Below, in pieces: positions 8,740-17,346 of a DNA stretch of 64,000 nt (its first letter is position 1; every line of letters starts with the position of its first letter). The DNA is taken from NCBI GenBank assembly GCA_963751695.1, contig CAVVVP010000010.1, positions 62,001 through 126,000 on the forward strand, read 5' to 3'. The DNA comes from SZUA-22 sp963751695 (GTDB lineage: Bacteria > Bacteroidota > Ignavibacteria > Ignavibacteriales > Melioribacteraceae). The notes below the pieces were generated by a model. It ran no database searches, was not told the origin of the DNA, and saw nothing but the letters and a program-made list of their open reading frames with translations. The position numbers and the translations under genes were made by a program.

Positions 8740-10056
8740 TTGAAAAGGATACTACTAGTTTTATCAACTATAATCTTTTTATCTGGATTCTCATTCTCAC
8801 AGAAGAATAGCGTTTATGTTGGAAAGATAGAAGGAGACATCGATTTAGGACTGGCACCCTATGTTAAAAGGGTTGTATCAGAAGCTGAAAAATCAAATGC
8901 AAAAGCTATTATTTTTGAGATTAATACATTCGGCGGACGTGTTGATGCGGCAACTCAGATAAAAGATGCAATAATTAATTCTGATATTGAGACGATTGCA
9001 TTCATTGATAAACGAGCAATTTCAGCAGGCTCCCTCATAGCGTTATCGTGTGATAAAATTGTCATGGTACCTGGGGCTTCAATTGGTGCAACGACTGTTG
9101 TTGATCAAACGGGAAAGAAGCAATCTGAGAAAGCACAATCCTATATGCGTTCAGAAATGCGTTCTACAGCCGAAAGAACTGGAAGAAGAACCGATGTCGC
9201 AGAAGGAATGGTAGACGAAAGGGTTGAGATAGAAGGACTTGTAGACAGCACCCAGCTTGTAACATTGACTTCAAAGGAAGCTGTAAATTACGGAATTGCA
9301 GATACAATATTAGTTAATTTAGATGAAGTTTTGAAATTTTCAGGGTATGAAAATTCAGATTTAGTTGAGCTAGATGTCGAATGGGCAGAAAGTTTTATTA
9401 GGTTTATTAACAACCCAATAATAACTTCAATTCTAATGATGGTTATCATGGTTGGAATGTTCATGGAAATTAAGACACCAGGTTGGGGAGTTCCCGGCAC
9501 TGCGTCATTAGTTGCTTTGGCATTATTCTTTGGGGCTGGATATATTCTTGAGATCGCTTCCATAATTGATATTCTGCTTTTTGTTTCAGGAGTGCTATTG
9601 CTTCTGGTCGAAGTATTTCTAATTCCTGGTTTCGGTGTGTTCGGAATAATCGGAATTATTTTGATGGTTGCCGGTCTTTTTCTTGGACTTATATCTGACT
9701 TTCCACTTGTCGATGGAGAAATACTCTCTACCGCAATCATTCAATTAGCTGTTTCTTTCATCATGAGTATGGTGCTTATATTTTTCTTAGCAAAGACTCT
9801 TCCAAAATCGAAAGTCTTTAACAAACTGATTTTAAAAGATAATATTAAAGAAAAGTCTGGATTTAGTTCCAATAAAAAATTCGGTCATTTAATTAAGAAA
9901 AAAGGAGTCGCTTTAACAGATCTTAGACCAGCTGGGACAATAGTGCTAAATGACAAACGGTTCGATGTTGTAACACAGGGAGAGTATATTGAGAAAGGAT
10001 CGGAAATTATAGTTATCGCGATTGAAGGATCTAAAATTGTTGTAAAATCTATTTAA
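8740..10056 (+). CDS. NfeD-family membrane serine protease (long form)
   Basis: This 438-residue protein has a signal peptide (LVLSTIIFLSGFSFSQ), then a ClpP/SppA-like protease domain with EINTFGGRVDAA and the nucleophile region KRAISAGSLIALSCDKIVM. Four or five transmembrane segments follow at about residues 230-350. A C-terminal OB-fold NfeD domain contains DLRPAGTIVLNDKRFDVVTQGEYIEKG. Family members act in membrane quality control, often with stomatin/flotillin partners; no such partner gene is adjacent. The start is TTG at 8740, preceded by a GAGG. It is convergent with the lipoprotein gene ending at 10059. Confidence 0.88.
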   Translation: MKRILLVLSTIIFLSGFSFSQKNSVYVGKIEGDIDLGLAPYVKRVVSEAEKSNAKAIIFEINTFGGRVDAATQIKDAIINSDIETIAFIDKRAISAGSLIALSCDKIVMVPGASIGATTVVDQTGKKQSEKAQSYMRSEMRSTAERTGRRTDVAEGMVDERVEIEGLVDSTQLVTLTSKEAVNYGIADTILVNLDEVLKFSGYENSDLVELDVEWAESFIRFINNPIITSILMMVIMVGMFMEIKTPGWGVPGTASLVALALFFGAGYILEIASIIDILLFVSGVLLLLVEVFLIPGFGVFGIIGIILMVAGLFLGLISDFPLVDGEILSTAIIQLAVSFIMSMVLIFFLAKTLPKSKVFNKLILKDNIKEKSGFSSNKKFGHLIKKKGVALTDLRPAGTIVLNDKRFDVVTQGEYIEKGSEIIVIAIEGSKIVVKSI

Positions 10057-10058
10057 GA

Positions 10059-11102
10059 CTAGTTTATCAATTCGATTGTGTTTTTATTGGAAGAATTATC
10101 TATTCTCTTTCCTTTAACTAATTGTTGAGAGGCATAGAGACCTTCCATTTCCATAATTTGTTGCATGTTAGTTGACGTTTCGGAGTGAGTAATTAGCCCT
10201 TTCGACTTATTAAATGTAATCAAACCACTACCAGATATAACTGGATCATAAAAATAGTATTTTACACCTTGATCGGTCGCTTCGTGACTACCCAACCAAT
10301 TGATTGATAAACCAGCACTGATAGTTACTATTGAGTCAGTCTCAAGATTTTTCACATCTTTAATTTCGAAAGAAGCAATATTTTCAATATCGAACATTGC
10401 AAATTTAGTGTTAAATCTTTTATCCCAATATGAATTTATTCCAATCGGTTCTTCAGGAAATTGTCTGAATATCTGTTCTGTTAGCGGAAGAAGTGCTGCT
10501 TCTCTAAACTGTTTGGTTAATTGTGCTCTAATCTCTTCGGTAACTTTTTCTTTTGACTTTTGAATATCAATCAACTCATCGACAATCGAATTCAAGTTAT
10601 AAATATCTAGAATCTCGCCAATCTTTGATATTCTGACTGTGAATGACTTTCCTTTGATGGCTTCGAATTGAGCAAACATCATTCTTTCTTGAGTACTGAA
10701 AATATATTTGGAATCATAACTAATCTTTTCACCGTTAATACTTCCATCGGATTTTATCGAGTTAATTTTCCAACTAATTATATAATTACCTTTGATGTCA
10801 ATATCCTTAACTTTTAGGTTGACGTGATATGTTATTGTTTGTTCCGTAACTGTAGAAATGATTGAATCTGCTTCAACTTGTTGATTCGTTTTTGAAAGGG
10901 TTGTGATTTTATACTTAAAACTGTCATTATTTTTAAATTTATAACGTAAACGGAATCTATCAGCTTTTGGTGTAGCCACTAAATCAGAACTGAGTTCTGT
11001 ATTTATTTTTGACGATGTCTCTTTCGATTTTTCCTCTTTTGTACAAGAAAATAATAAAAGAGATACAAACAATGGTAATATAAATTTCATACTGGTATAC
11101 AT
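10059..11102 (-). CDS. hypothetical lipoprotein (DUF6263-like)
   Basis: This lipoprotein of up to 347 residues has the N-terminus MKFILPLFVSLLLFSCTKEE, an exact lipobox (LLFSC). The body lacks recognised enzymatic motifs. It shows a repeated beta-rich pattern with pairs such as YHVNLKVKDID and GNYIISWKINSI, plus a C-terminal segment GLITFNKSKGLITHSETSTN that resembles DUF6263-type lipoproteins; that family link is tentative. Two start choices exist, 11102 (a TAATG overlap with the upstream stop) and 11090, and the latter gives a more typical signal peptide. The gene lies directly downstream of, and is probably co-transcribed with, the NamZ-like gene. Confidence 0.72.
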   Translation of the reverse strand: MYTSMKFILPLFVSLLLFSCTKEEKSKETSSKINTELSSDLVATPKADRFRLRYKFKNNDSFKYKITTLSKTNQQVEADSIISTVTEQTITYHVNLKVKDIDIKGNYIISWKINSIKSDGSINGEKISYDSKYIFSTQERMMFAQFEAIKGKSFTVRISKIGEILDIYNLNSIVDELIDIQKSKEKVTEEIRAQLTKQFREAALLPLTEQIFRQFPEEPIGINSYWDKRFNTKFAMFDIENIASFEIKDVKNLETDSIVTISAGLSINWLGSHEATDQGVKYYFYDPVISGSGLITFNKSKGLITHSETSTNMQQIMEMEGLYASQQLVKGKRIDNSSNKNTIELIN

Positions 11103-12343
11103 TAATAAAGTAAATATTTGCTTCTTAATTTTTTAAATTCATTCAATTCAGATTCCCAAACTCTAAATATCTCACTTGGAGTTTTTCCCTCATCAAGCAT
11201 TTCCCTTAAGTAGGTATCGCCGAATAATTTATCTAGCCAGTTTTTTCTGTACTCAAAGTCTCCGGGATAGAGTTTTTTAATTGAATAGAGTACTTGAATA
11301 CCAAATCTAAGTGAACGTGTATTAGTTTTATCACGCACAGAAATATCAATACCATTACATGTTTGGTCTTTATATTTGGGATGAGTTGACATATTCTCGA
11401 TTGCAATGGGTTTAAATAAAGTTGAATTAAATTCTAATCCAGGAATATCATATGATTGTAACTCTAAAAGTAGCTCCTCTGAATTTATGTAAGGGGCACC
11501 AAAAATAAGAAAAGGGGAGTCAGTTCCTCTTCCCTCAGATACGTTTACCCCTTCAATAAGGCACATCCCAGGATACAGAATTGCTGAATTTAAAGATGGA
11601 ATATTCGGAGAAGGATTTATCCAAGGGAGTTTATAATTGTCAAATAAAAACTCTCGATCCCAACCAATCATTTCTATAACAGTAAGATCTGCAGAAAGGT
11701 TATCGCCTAACCAGTTTTCTGAATTGAACATTTTTGCCAATTCACCTATTGTCATTCCATGCTGAATAGGAATTGGAGCTATTGCAACAAAGGACTTGTA
11801 CTTTTCTTTTCTAATGGGACCATCTACTACATTTCCACCTATTGGATTTGGTCGATCTAAAACTACAATTGGTATATTATTCTCTGCAGATGCAATTAAT
11901 GTGTAATAAAGTGTGGAGATGAATGTATAAAAACGTGCTCCAATATCTTGAATATCAAAAATTAAAATATCAATATTTTTTAACATATCTGGAGATGGTT
12001 TGTAAGTTTCACCATAAAGCGAATAAACTGGAATATTTGTCTTTGAGTCAATTCCATCTTTGATGGATTTTCCGTCTGGAGCATTCCCCCTTATTCCATG
12101 CTCCGGGCCAAATAATGCTATAATCTCGACATTATTTAGATTAAAGAGTGTGTCAACCAGATGAATACCATTACTTGATACAGCAGAATGGTTTGTAACA
12201 ATTCCAATTCTCTTGTTCTCTATTACATGAAATTGATCTGAAACAATTCTATCGGCACCTAATTCAATTGAAATATTTTGAGACATAATATTAGCAACTG
12301 AGGCATAAAGTATTATTATAATATAGTATAGACTTGTGTACAT
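11102..12343 (-). CDS. NamZ-type exo-beta-N-acetylmuramidase (DUF1343)
   Basis: DUF1343 proteins (NamZ/YbbC) remove terminal N-acetylmuramic acid from peptidoglycan fragments outside the cytoplasm. The 413-residue protein has an N-terminal hydrophobic signal, then GADRI, RIGIVTNHSA, the highly conserved ALFGPEHGIRG, YSLYGETYKPS, FDIQDIGARFYTF, LDRPNPIGG and PIPIQHGMTIGELA. All are family hallmarks. The C-terminal NEGRGTDSPF-like block reads SEGRGTDSPFLIFGAP. It is the upstream partner of a lipoprotein gene, with a one-base stop/start overlap. It could serve cell-wall recycling along with the nagB further downstream in the window. Confidence 0.9.
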   Translation of the reverse strand: MYTSLYYIIIILYASVANIMSQNISIELGADRIVSDQFHVIENKRIGIVTNHSAVSSNGIHLVDTLFNLNNVEIIALFGPEHGIRGNAPDGKSIKDGIDSKTNIPVYSLYGETYKPSPDMLKNIDILIFDIQDIGARFYTFISTLYYTLIASAENNIPIVVLDRPNPIGGNVVDGPIRKEKYKSFVAIAPIPIQHGMTIGELAKMFNSENWLGDNLSADLTVIEMIGWDREFLFDNYKLPWINPSPNIPSLNSAILYPGMCLIEGVNVSEGRGTDSPFLIFGAPYINSEELLLELQSYDIPGLEFNSTLFKPIAIENMSTHPKYKDQTCNGIDISVRDKTNTRSLRFGIQVLYSIKKLYPGDFEYRKNWLDKLFGDTYLREMLDEGKTPSEIFRVWESELNEFKKLRSKYLLY

Positions 12344-12361
12344 AAAGTGAAATATATTATT

Positions 12362-12793
12362 TTAGTCTATATAATTTTCAAGTAATTCTTTTCGTGAGAA
12401 GAAATGACTAATTTCTTTTACCGCATTCTCATTTGAGTCTGAACCATGAACAATATTTTGCTCAATGCTTTCAGCAAACATTTTTCTTATGCTCCCTTCT
12501 TCAGCTTTTGAGGGATCAGTTGCACCAATAAGTTTTCTAAAATCTTCGACTGCATTTTCTTTTTCGAGTGCAATTGGTACGCAAGGACCAGAAGTCATAT
12601 ATTCAAGAAGATCATTAAAAAATGGACGTTCTTTGTGTATTTCATAAAAACCTCTAGCTGAATCATTGGTCAAGCGAACCATTTTCATTGCTTTAATTTT
12701 AAATCCTGTTTCATTAATTTTGGTAATTACTTCTCCTATTAGATTTTTTCTTACACAATCTGGTTTTAAGATTGCTAAAGTTTTATTTGACAT
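12362..12793 (-). CDS. ndk: nucleoside diphosphate kinase
   Basis: Ndk transfers the gamma phosphate of ATP to nucleoside diphosphates. The 143-residue protein begins MSNKTLAILKPDCVRKNLIG and contains the phospho-histidine active-site block NIVHGSDSNENAVKEISHFF. The region around residues 87-103 has GATDPSKAEEGSIRKMF, where the third family Arg is as expected. The length matches the family exactly. It is transcribed toward the NamZ-like gene 19 bases downstream. It is separated from sucD by a hairpin that probably ends the sucD transcript. Confidence 0.97.
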   Translation of the reverse strand: MSNKTLAILKPDCVRKNLIGEVITKINETGFKIKAMKMVRLTNDSARGFYEIHKERPFFNDLLEYMTSGPCVPIALEKENAVEDFRKLIGATDPSKAEEGSIRKMFAESIEQNIVHGSDSNENAVKEISHFFSRKELLENYID

Positions 12794-12834
12794 TTATATA
12801 ACTCCGTTTGTTTAATATTTATCGTGAAAATAAA

Positions 12835-12862
12835 TGCCAGAATCTGACAACAAAATCTGGCA
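12835..12862 (-). terminator. hairpin between sucD and ndk
   Basis: TGCCAGA (12835-12841) and TCTGGCA (12856-12862) form a 7-bp stem with a 14-base loop. On the minus strand the stem is followed by ATTTATTTT. It lies 22 bases beyond the sucD stop, so it is a likely intrinsic terminator of sucD. Confidence 0.55.
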
Positions 12863-12883
12863 AATAAATGAATTTTTAATTTT

Positions 12884-13756
12884 CTATCTTTTTAAAGCTT
12901 CTTTCATTGTGATTCCAATTTCGGCAGGAGATTCTACAACCTTAATTCCAGCTCTTTTCATTACTTTCATTTTTTCAGCTGCAGTACCTTTTCCACCCGA
13001 AATAATAGCACCAGCATGACCCATTCTTCTTCCAGGAGGTGCAGTTCTACCTGCAATAAATCCAACAACAGGTTTTTTTACATTCTTCTTTATGTAAGCT
13101 GCGGCTTCTTCTTCAGCACTTCCACCAATTTCACCAATCATTACAATACCTTCAGTATTTGGATCATCATTGAATATTTTAATAATATCAATAAATTGTG
13201 AACCGATAACCGGATCTCCACCGATTCCAACACATGTAGATTGACCAATTTTTAATTCAGTCAATTGCTTTACAGCTTCATATGTCAAAGTACCACTTCT
13301 AGAGACTACACCAACTTTCCCTTTTTTATGAATAAAGCCGGGCATAATTCCTATTTTTGCTTTACCAGGGGAAATGACTCCCGGACAATTAGGACCTATG
13401 AGAGTTGCATCCATACCTTTAATTACATTATATACTTTAATCATATCGTTTGCTGGAATACCTTCAGTTATACATACTATAAGTTTTATTCCAGCATTAG
13501 CAGCTTCAAGAATTGCGTCTGATGCAAATGCAGGTGGAACAAATATCGCTGAAGCAGTGGCTTTCGTATTTTTTACAGCATCGGCGACTGTATCGAAAAT
13601 CGGTACATTATTAAATTTCTTTCCACCTTTACCTGGGGTAACTCCAGCGACTACATTCGTCCCATATTCACTCATTTGCTGTGTATGGAATGACCCTTCG
13701 CTGCCTGTTATTCCTTGAACAACTACTTTTGTCTTTTTATCAAGTAAAATACTCAT
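12884..13756 (-). CDS. sucD: succinyl-CoA ligase alpha subunit
   Basis: SucD forms with SucC the enzyme that converts succinyl-CoA to succinate while making ATP or GTP. The 290-residue protein has the CoA-binding Rossmann start KTKVVVQGITGSEGSFHTQQM, LIGPNCPGVISPG, and the phosphorylated-His segment RRMGHAGAIISGGKGTA. The length is standard. The beta subunit gene sucC is not adjacent and not in the window, so the two subunits are encoded separately here. A terminator-like hairpin follows the stop. Confidence 0.96.
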   Translation of the reverse strand: MSILLDKKTKVVVQGITGSEGSFHTQQMSEYGTNVVAGVTPGKGGKKFNNVPIFDTVADAVKNTKATASAIFVPPAFASDAILEAANAGIKLIVCITEGIPANDMIKVYNVIKGMDATLIGPNCPGVISPGKAKIGIMPGFIHKKGKVGVVSRSGTLTYEAVKQLTELKIGQSTCVGIGGDPVIGSQFIDIIKIFNDDPNTEGIVMIGEIGGSAEEEAAAYIKKNVKKPVVGFIAGRTAPPGRRMGHAGAIISGGKGTAAEKMKVMKRAGIKVVESPAEIGITMKEALKR

Positions 13757-13803
13757 CGTTAAATTTCCTTATTAATTTAAAATCAATACTATTTTAATTT
13801 TTA

Positions 13804-13995
13804 TTACTTGTTTTTATTTTTATCATAAATCTGCTGAAGTTTATCCTGTAGTTCTTGAGGTTTATGAATTAATGTAGGCAAACATTGCGGACAAACTCTT
13901 AGGTCCTTATTAACAAATGTCAATATTAAAAGAGGCACATCCTGTTGTGTATTTCCACAATTAAAACAATTGTCTGAGTTCATTTCATTTCCCAT
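13804..13995 (-). CDS. small zinc-ribbon-like protein, unknown function
   Basis: This 63-residue protein has two CxxC knuckles, CFNCGNTQQDVP near residues 10-20 and RVCPQCLPTLIHKP near 33-45, followed by a charged helical tail rich in Lys and Gln. The spacing fits a single zinc-binding site. It carries no signal peptide. It lies 12 bases downstream of gatA and 47 bases upstream of sucD on the same strand, so it is probably part of that transcript. I do not recognise a named family; the conserved-looking Cys pairs and good context make a real gene likely. Confidence 0.7.
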   Translation of the reverse strand: MGNEMNSDNCFNCGNTQQDVPLLILTFVNKDLRVCPQCLPTLIHKPQELQDKLQQIYDKNKNK

Positions 13996-14007
13996 TCAAA
14001 AATATCC

Positions 14008-15420
14008 TTATATACTTAATTCTTTTGTAACTTTAAGAAGTTTATCTTCCTCAAATTGATTTGCCATTAATTGGATTCCAATAGGTAAGCTATCTGAGTC
14101 AAATCCTATCGGTATATTGATTGAAGGAATACCGGCAAGATTGGCTGATGTAGTATAAATGTCACTCAAATACATTTGCATTGGATCGTCTTTCTTTTCC
14201 CCAATCTTAAATGCTGTAAAAGGGGAAGTAGGTGTAAGGATAACATCAACTTTTTCAAATGCATTGTTGAAGTCTTCCTTGATTAATCGTCTTACTTTCT
14301 GGGCTTTTTTATAATATGCATCATAATATCCAGACGATAAAACATAAGTTCCAAGCATAATTCTTCGTTTAACTTCGTCTCCGAATCCATTACTTCTCGA
14401 GAGTGTATACATCTCATTTAAATCAATTGGATTCTCTTTTCGATATCCGTATCTAATTCCATCATATCTGGATAAATTCGCTGATGCTTCAGCAGTAGTT
14501 AAGATGTAGTAAGTAGCTATTGCATAATCGTTATGTCTTAAATGAATATCATGGAATTCAACTTGGTTTGAAGCAGTCGTTGATATATATATTTCTATTG
14601 CTTTTTTTACTTCACTATTTAAACCGTCTGAAAAATACTCTTGCGGAATTCCCACTTTGATTGTGCTGGTTGAACTATCATCAACATTGAAGTTAGTCTT
14701 TGGGACATCATTGCTGGTTGAATCAAAATCATCTTTACCAGAAATTACACTTAAAACGGCTGCAATATCATCAACATTTTTTGCAAATGGCCCAACTGAA
14801 TCGAAAGAAGAAGCAAAAGCAGTTAAGCCATATCTAGATACTCTGCCATAAGTTGGTTTAAGTCCATAAATCCCACAAAAAGAAGCAGGCTGCCTGATAG
14901 AGCCTCCAGTGTCAGTTCCTATTGATACATCACAAAGGCTGGCAGCAACTGCAGCTGCTGAACCACCGCTCGAACCTCCCGGAACACGTGATTTATCAAA
15001 AGGATTTAAGACATTACCAAACGCAGAATTTTCATTGGAGGAGCCCATTGCAAATTCATCACAATTAGTTTTTCCAATTATTATTGCATCTTCATCCAAT
15101 AATTTTTGAACGGATGTTGCAGTATAAATAGCTTTAAAATTCTCAAGGATACTGGATGAGCACGTAAGAGGCCTATCTTTAATGGCTAAAACATCTTTAA
15201 CGGCAATAACAAGTCCAGCTAGTTTGCCAGAATTTCCATTAAAGATTTTTTCTTCAACCAGTTTCGCCTTATCTAATGCATCATCAAAAACAAAGTTATA
15301 AGCATTAATATCTTTGTTATCTTCAATTCTGGAACGAAAATATTCAACATTTTCAATTAAGGAAAGTTCTTTTGATTTGAGCTTAGAAAGTTTTTCATGA
15401 AAATTCTTGTATGGTAACAA
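14008..15420 (-). CDS. gatA: Asp-tRNA(Asn)/Glu-tRNA(Gln) amidotransferase subunit A
   Basis: GatA is the amidase subunit that releases ammonia from glutamine for transamidation of misacylated tRNA. The 470-residue protein has the amidase signature: the catalytic Lys in AGLVIAVKDVLAIKD, the Ser-cis-Ser region PGGSSGGSAAAVAA, and GTDTGGSIRQPASFCG. It also has KPTYGRVSRYGL. The N-terminal lead before LAGLVIAVKD fits GatA length. gatB and gatC are absent from the window, which is common when gat genes are dispersed. It is followed by the small zinc-ribbon gene 12 bases downstream and preceded by tatA. Confidence 0.95.
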   Translation of the reverse strand: MLPYKNFHEKLSKLKSKELSLIENVEYFRSRIEDNKDINAYNFVFDDALDKAKLVEEKIFNGNSGKLAGLVIAVKDVLAIKDRPLTCSSSILENFKAIYTATSVQKLLDEDAIIIGKTNCDEFAMGSSNENSAFGNVLNPFDKSRVPGGSSGGSAAAVAASLCDVSIGTDTGGSIRQPASFCGIYGLKPTYGRVSRYGLTAFASSFDSVGPFAKNVDDIAAVLSVISGKDDFDSTSNDVPKTNFNVDDSSTSTIKVGIPQEYFSDGLNSEVKKAIEIYISTTASNQVEFHDIHLRHNDYAIATYYILTTAEASANLSRYDGIRYGYRKENPIDLNEMYTLSRSNGFGDEVKRRIMLGTYVLSSGYYDAYYKKAQKVRRLIKEDFNNAFEKVDVILTPTSPFTAFKIGEKKDDPMQMYLSDIYTTSANLAGIPSINIPIGFDSDSLPIGIQLMANQFEEDKLLKVTKELSI

Positions 15421-15446
15421 TTGACGACCTTCAGATTAAACAATAA

Positions 15447-15635
15447 TTATGCTTTTTTTTGATCGTCATCGTCTTCAAGTTTTATATCTTCTTCAACTTC
15501 TTTAACAGCTTTCTTAAACTCTTTCATTCCTTTGCCAATACCTCTAGCAAATTCTGGAATTTTCTTCGCACCAAAAAGTATTAGAATAGCGGCAACAATA
15601 ATAAATATTTCCATTGGTCCTAGGTTCCCAAACAT
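15447..15635 (-). CDS. tatA: Sec-independent translocase subunit TatA
   Basis: TatA forms the pore of the twin-arginine translocation system. The 62-residue protein has one N-terminal transmembrane helix (PMEIFIIVAAILILF), the conserved hinge GAKKIPEFARGIGKGMKEFK with its amphipathic helix, and an acidic C-terminal tail. FGA at the hinge is diagnostic. tatC is not in the window. The gene starts one base after the purQ stop, so it is almost certainly translated from the purS-purQ transcript, an unusual pairing that probably reflects only genome compaction. Confidence 0.94.
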   Translation of the reverse strand: MFGNLGPMEIFIIVAAILILFGAKKIPEFARGIGKGMKEFKKAVKEVEEDIKLEDDDDQKKA

Positions 15636-15636
15636 T

Positions 15637-16341
15637 TTAACCTCGTATATTAATTAAATTATTTGCAATTGAATTGAAAATACTGCCACCATCAGATTTA
15701 TTTAAAATCGGATCTGTCGATCTTTCTGGATGTGGCATCATTCCAAGTACGTTTCTATTTTTATTAGTAATCCCGGCTATATTTAATTTCGAGCCATTCG
15801 GATTCATATTTTCATTAACTTCACCATTTATTGATGAATACTTAAACACTATTTGATCGTTATCTTGAATTTCTTTTAAAACATCGTCATTTGTAAAGTA
15901 GTTTCCATCACCATGTGCAATTGGAATTTTTAAGATTTCAGAAGAAAGTGAATTCGTAAAAACTGTGTTCTTTGTCTCAACTTTTATATAAACATCTTTA
16001 CATATGAACTTTGTAGAATTATTCTTTAGCAGAACACCAGGAAGTAATCCAGCTTCCAAAAGAATCTGAAAACCATTACATATCCCAATTACAATTCCAC
16101 CACTATTAGCAAAATTTATGACTGAGTTCATTATGGGAGAAAATCTTGCAATGGCTCCAGTCCGTAAATAATCCCCATATGAAAAACCACCTGGTAGAAT
16201 AATTACGTCACTACTTTTTAAATCCGTCTCTTTATGCCATAAAAACTCTGAATCGTAACCTAAAATCTTTTTATTAGCATAATAAGCATCATGATCACAA
16301 TTTGATCCAGGAAAAACTACTACTCCAAAATTAATGCTCAT
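15637..16341 (-). CDS. purQ: phosphoribosylformylglycinamidine synthase subunit PurQ
   Basis: PurQ is the glutaminase subunit of the three-part FGAM synthase (PurSQL) in purine synthesis. The 234-residue protein begins with a class I glutamine amidotransferase core, VVVFPGSNCDHD. It has the nucleophile Cys in GICNGFQILLEAGLLPG and the His/Glu pair in GMMPHPERSTDP. The ATG overlaps the purS stop by 4 bases. The large subunit PurL is not in the window. The separate-subunit form, rather than a single 1300-residue PurL, helps place the organism outside typical Bacteroidia. Confidence 0.96.
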   Translation of the reverse strand: MSINFGVVVFPGSNCDHDAYYANKKILGYDSEFLWHKETDLKSSDVIILPGGFSYGDYLRTGAIARFSPIMNSVINFANSGGIVIGICNGFQILLEAGLLPGVLLKNNSTKFICKDVYIKVETKNTVFTNSLSSEILKIPIAHGDGNYFTNDDVLKEIQDNDQIVFKYSSINGEVNENMNPNGSKLNIAGITNKNRNVLGMMPHPERSTDPILNKSDGGSIFNSIANNLINIRG

Positions 16342-16589
16342 TCCACTGCTTCGAGTTTATATTCAAAATCTTCAATATTAGGATTGGTGAGTAGTTTACT
16401 ACAGTATTGTTCAACTTCAGAGTTCGCAGATTTCTCATCGTTAGTATCTACAAAAAACTCAATAAATTTTCCGATTCGAGTCTTTTTTATATTATTAAAA
16501 CCAAGATGTTTTGCACCTTGTTCAACAGCTTTACCTTGGGGATCTAAAATCTTAGGTCTTTTTCGCACAATAACGGTTGCTTTAAACAA
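16338..16589 (-). CDS. purS: phosphoribosylformylglycinamidine synthase subunit PurS
   Basis: PurS is the small structural subunit that bridges PurQ and PurL. The 83-residue protein matches in length and in the conserved stretch RPKILDPQGKAVEQGAKHLGF. It continues with VRIGKFIEF-like residues (TRIGKFIEFFVDT) and ends in the typical IEDFEYKLEAVE. It overlaps purQ by 4 bases and lies about 10 bases downstream of pssA. The whole psd-pssA-purS-purQ-tatA run is likely one transcript. Confidence 0.94.
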   Translation of the reverse strand: MFKATVIVRKRPKILDPQGKAVEQGAKHLGFNNIKKTRIGKFIEFFVDTNDEKSANSEVEQYCSKLLTNPNIEDFEYKLEAVE

Positions 16590-16599
16590 AATCTACTCT

Positions 16600-17346
16600 C
16601 TATTTATTAACTTTTACTTCAACGTGATTTTCATTTCTAAATAACTTCAAATACAAATATCTGAAAATTCCGAACAAAATATGGAACCAAATGATGTAAA
16701 AAATTGCTACTCCATTTGTTAAGATTAATAATAACACAGCTGCAATAGCCAATAGTGTTAGTACTGATTTTGCAACAATTCCAAGTGTAGTAATTTTTGG
16801 GATCGCATTATATTTAACATTACTGACCATAAGTAGTGAAACTAAAATAACAGAAGGAATAATAAGCGAATTAAAAGGTTTAATAATTTCTGAACCATCA
16901 TGGTAAAATAAAACCATCGAAACAATTGACAAGGCTGCAATAGGAATTGGAAGTCCGTTAAAATCTAGTTTTATTTTAATGTCCTCTAATTGCACGTTAA
17001 AACGAGCAAGCCTAAAAGCACCAAAAAGAAGAATTGAAGAACTAATAATAATTCCCCAAGTGTTATATTCAGATAAATAAGCATAGTATATCAGAAATGA
17101 AGGTGCGACGCCGAAACTGACGACATCAGCAAGGGAATCCAATTCCACACCAAACATGCTTGTAGTCTTCGTGATTCTGGCTAGAACGCCATCGATAAGA
17201 TCAAAAAAAGCAGCTATAAAAATGAGTAAAGCACCGGTGTGAATATCACCTCTGCTCACAAAAATAAGCGATAAAAATCCACTTGCAATGTTGAGTGCTG
17301 TTGCAGTATTTGGAATTATCGATTTACTGATTTTTTGATTAATCAT
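16600..17346 (-). CDS. pssA: CDP-diacylglycerol-serine O-phosphatidyltransferase
   Basis: PssA makes phosphatidylserine from CDP-diacylglycerol and serine in the membrane. The CDP-alcohol phosphotransferase motif DG-x2-AR-x8-G-x3-D-x3-D is complete, from IDGVLARITKTTSMFG to VELDSLADVVSFG. Seven or so hydrophobic segments cover the rest. I choose the ATG at 17346 (248 residues, MINQKISKSIIPNTATALN). An upstream alternative to 17418 would add residues translated from inside psd and lacks family character. The chosen start overlaps psd by 8 bases, tying synthesis of phosphatidylserine to its decarboxylation. Confidence 0.92.
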   Translation of the reverse strand: MINQKISKSIIPNTATALNIASGFLSLIFVSRGDIHTGALLIFIAAFFDLIDGVLARITKTTSMFGVELDSLADVVSFGVAPSFLIYYAYLSEYNTWGIIISSSILLFGAFRLARFNVQLEDIKIKLDFNGLPIPIAALSIVSMVLFYHDGSEIIKPFNSLIIPSVILVSLLMVSNVKYNAIPKITTLGIVAKSVLTLLAIAAVLLLILTNGVAIFYIIWFHILFGIFRYLYLKLFRNENHVEVKVNK

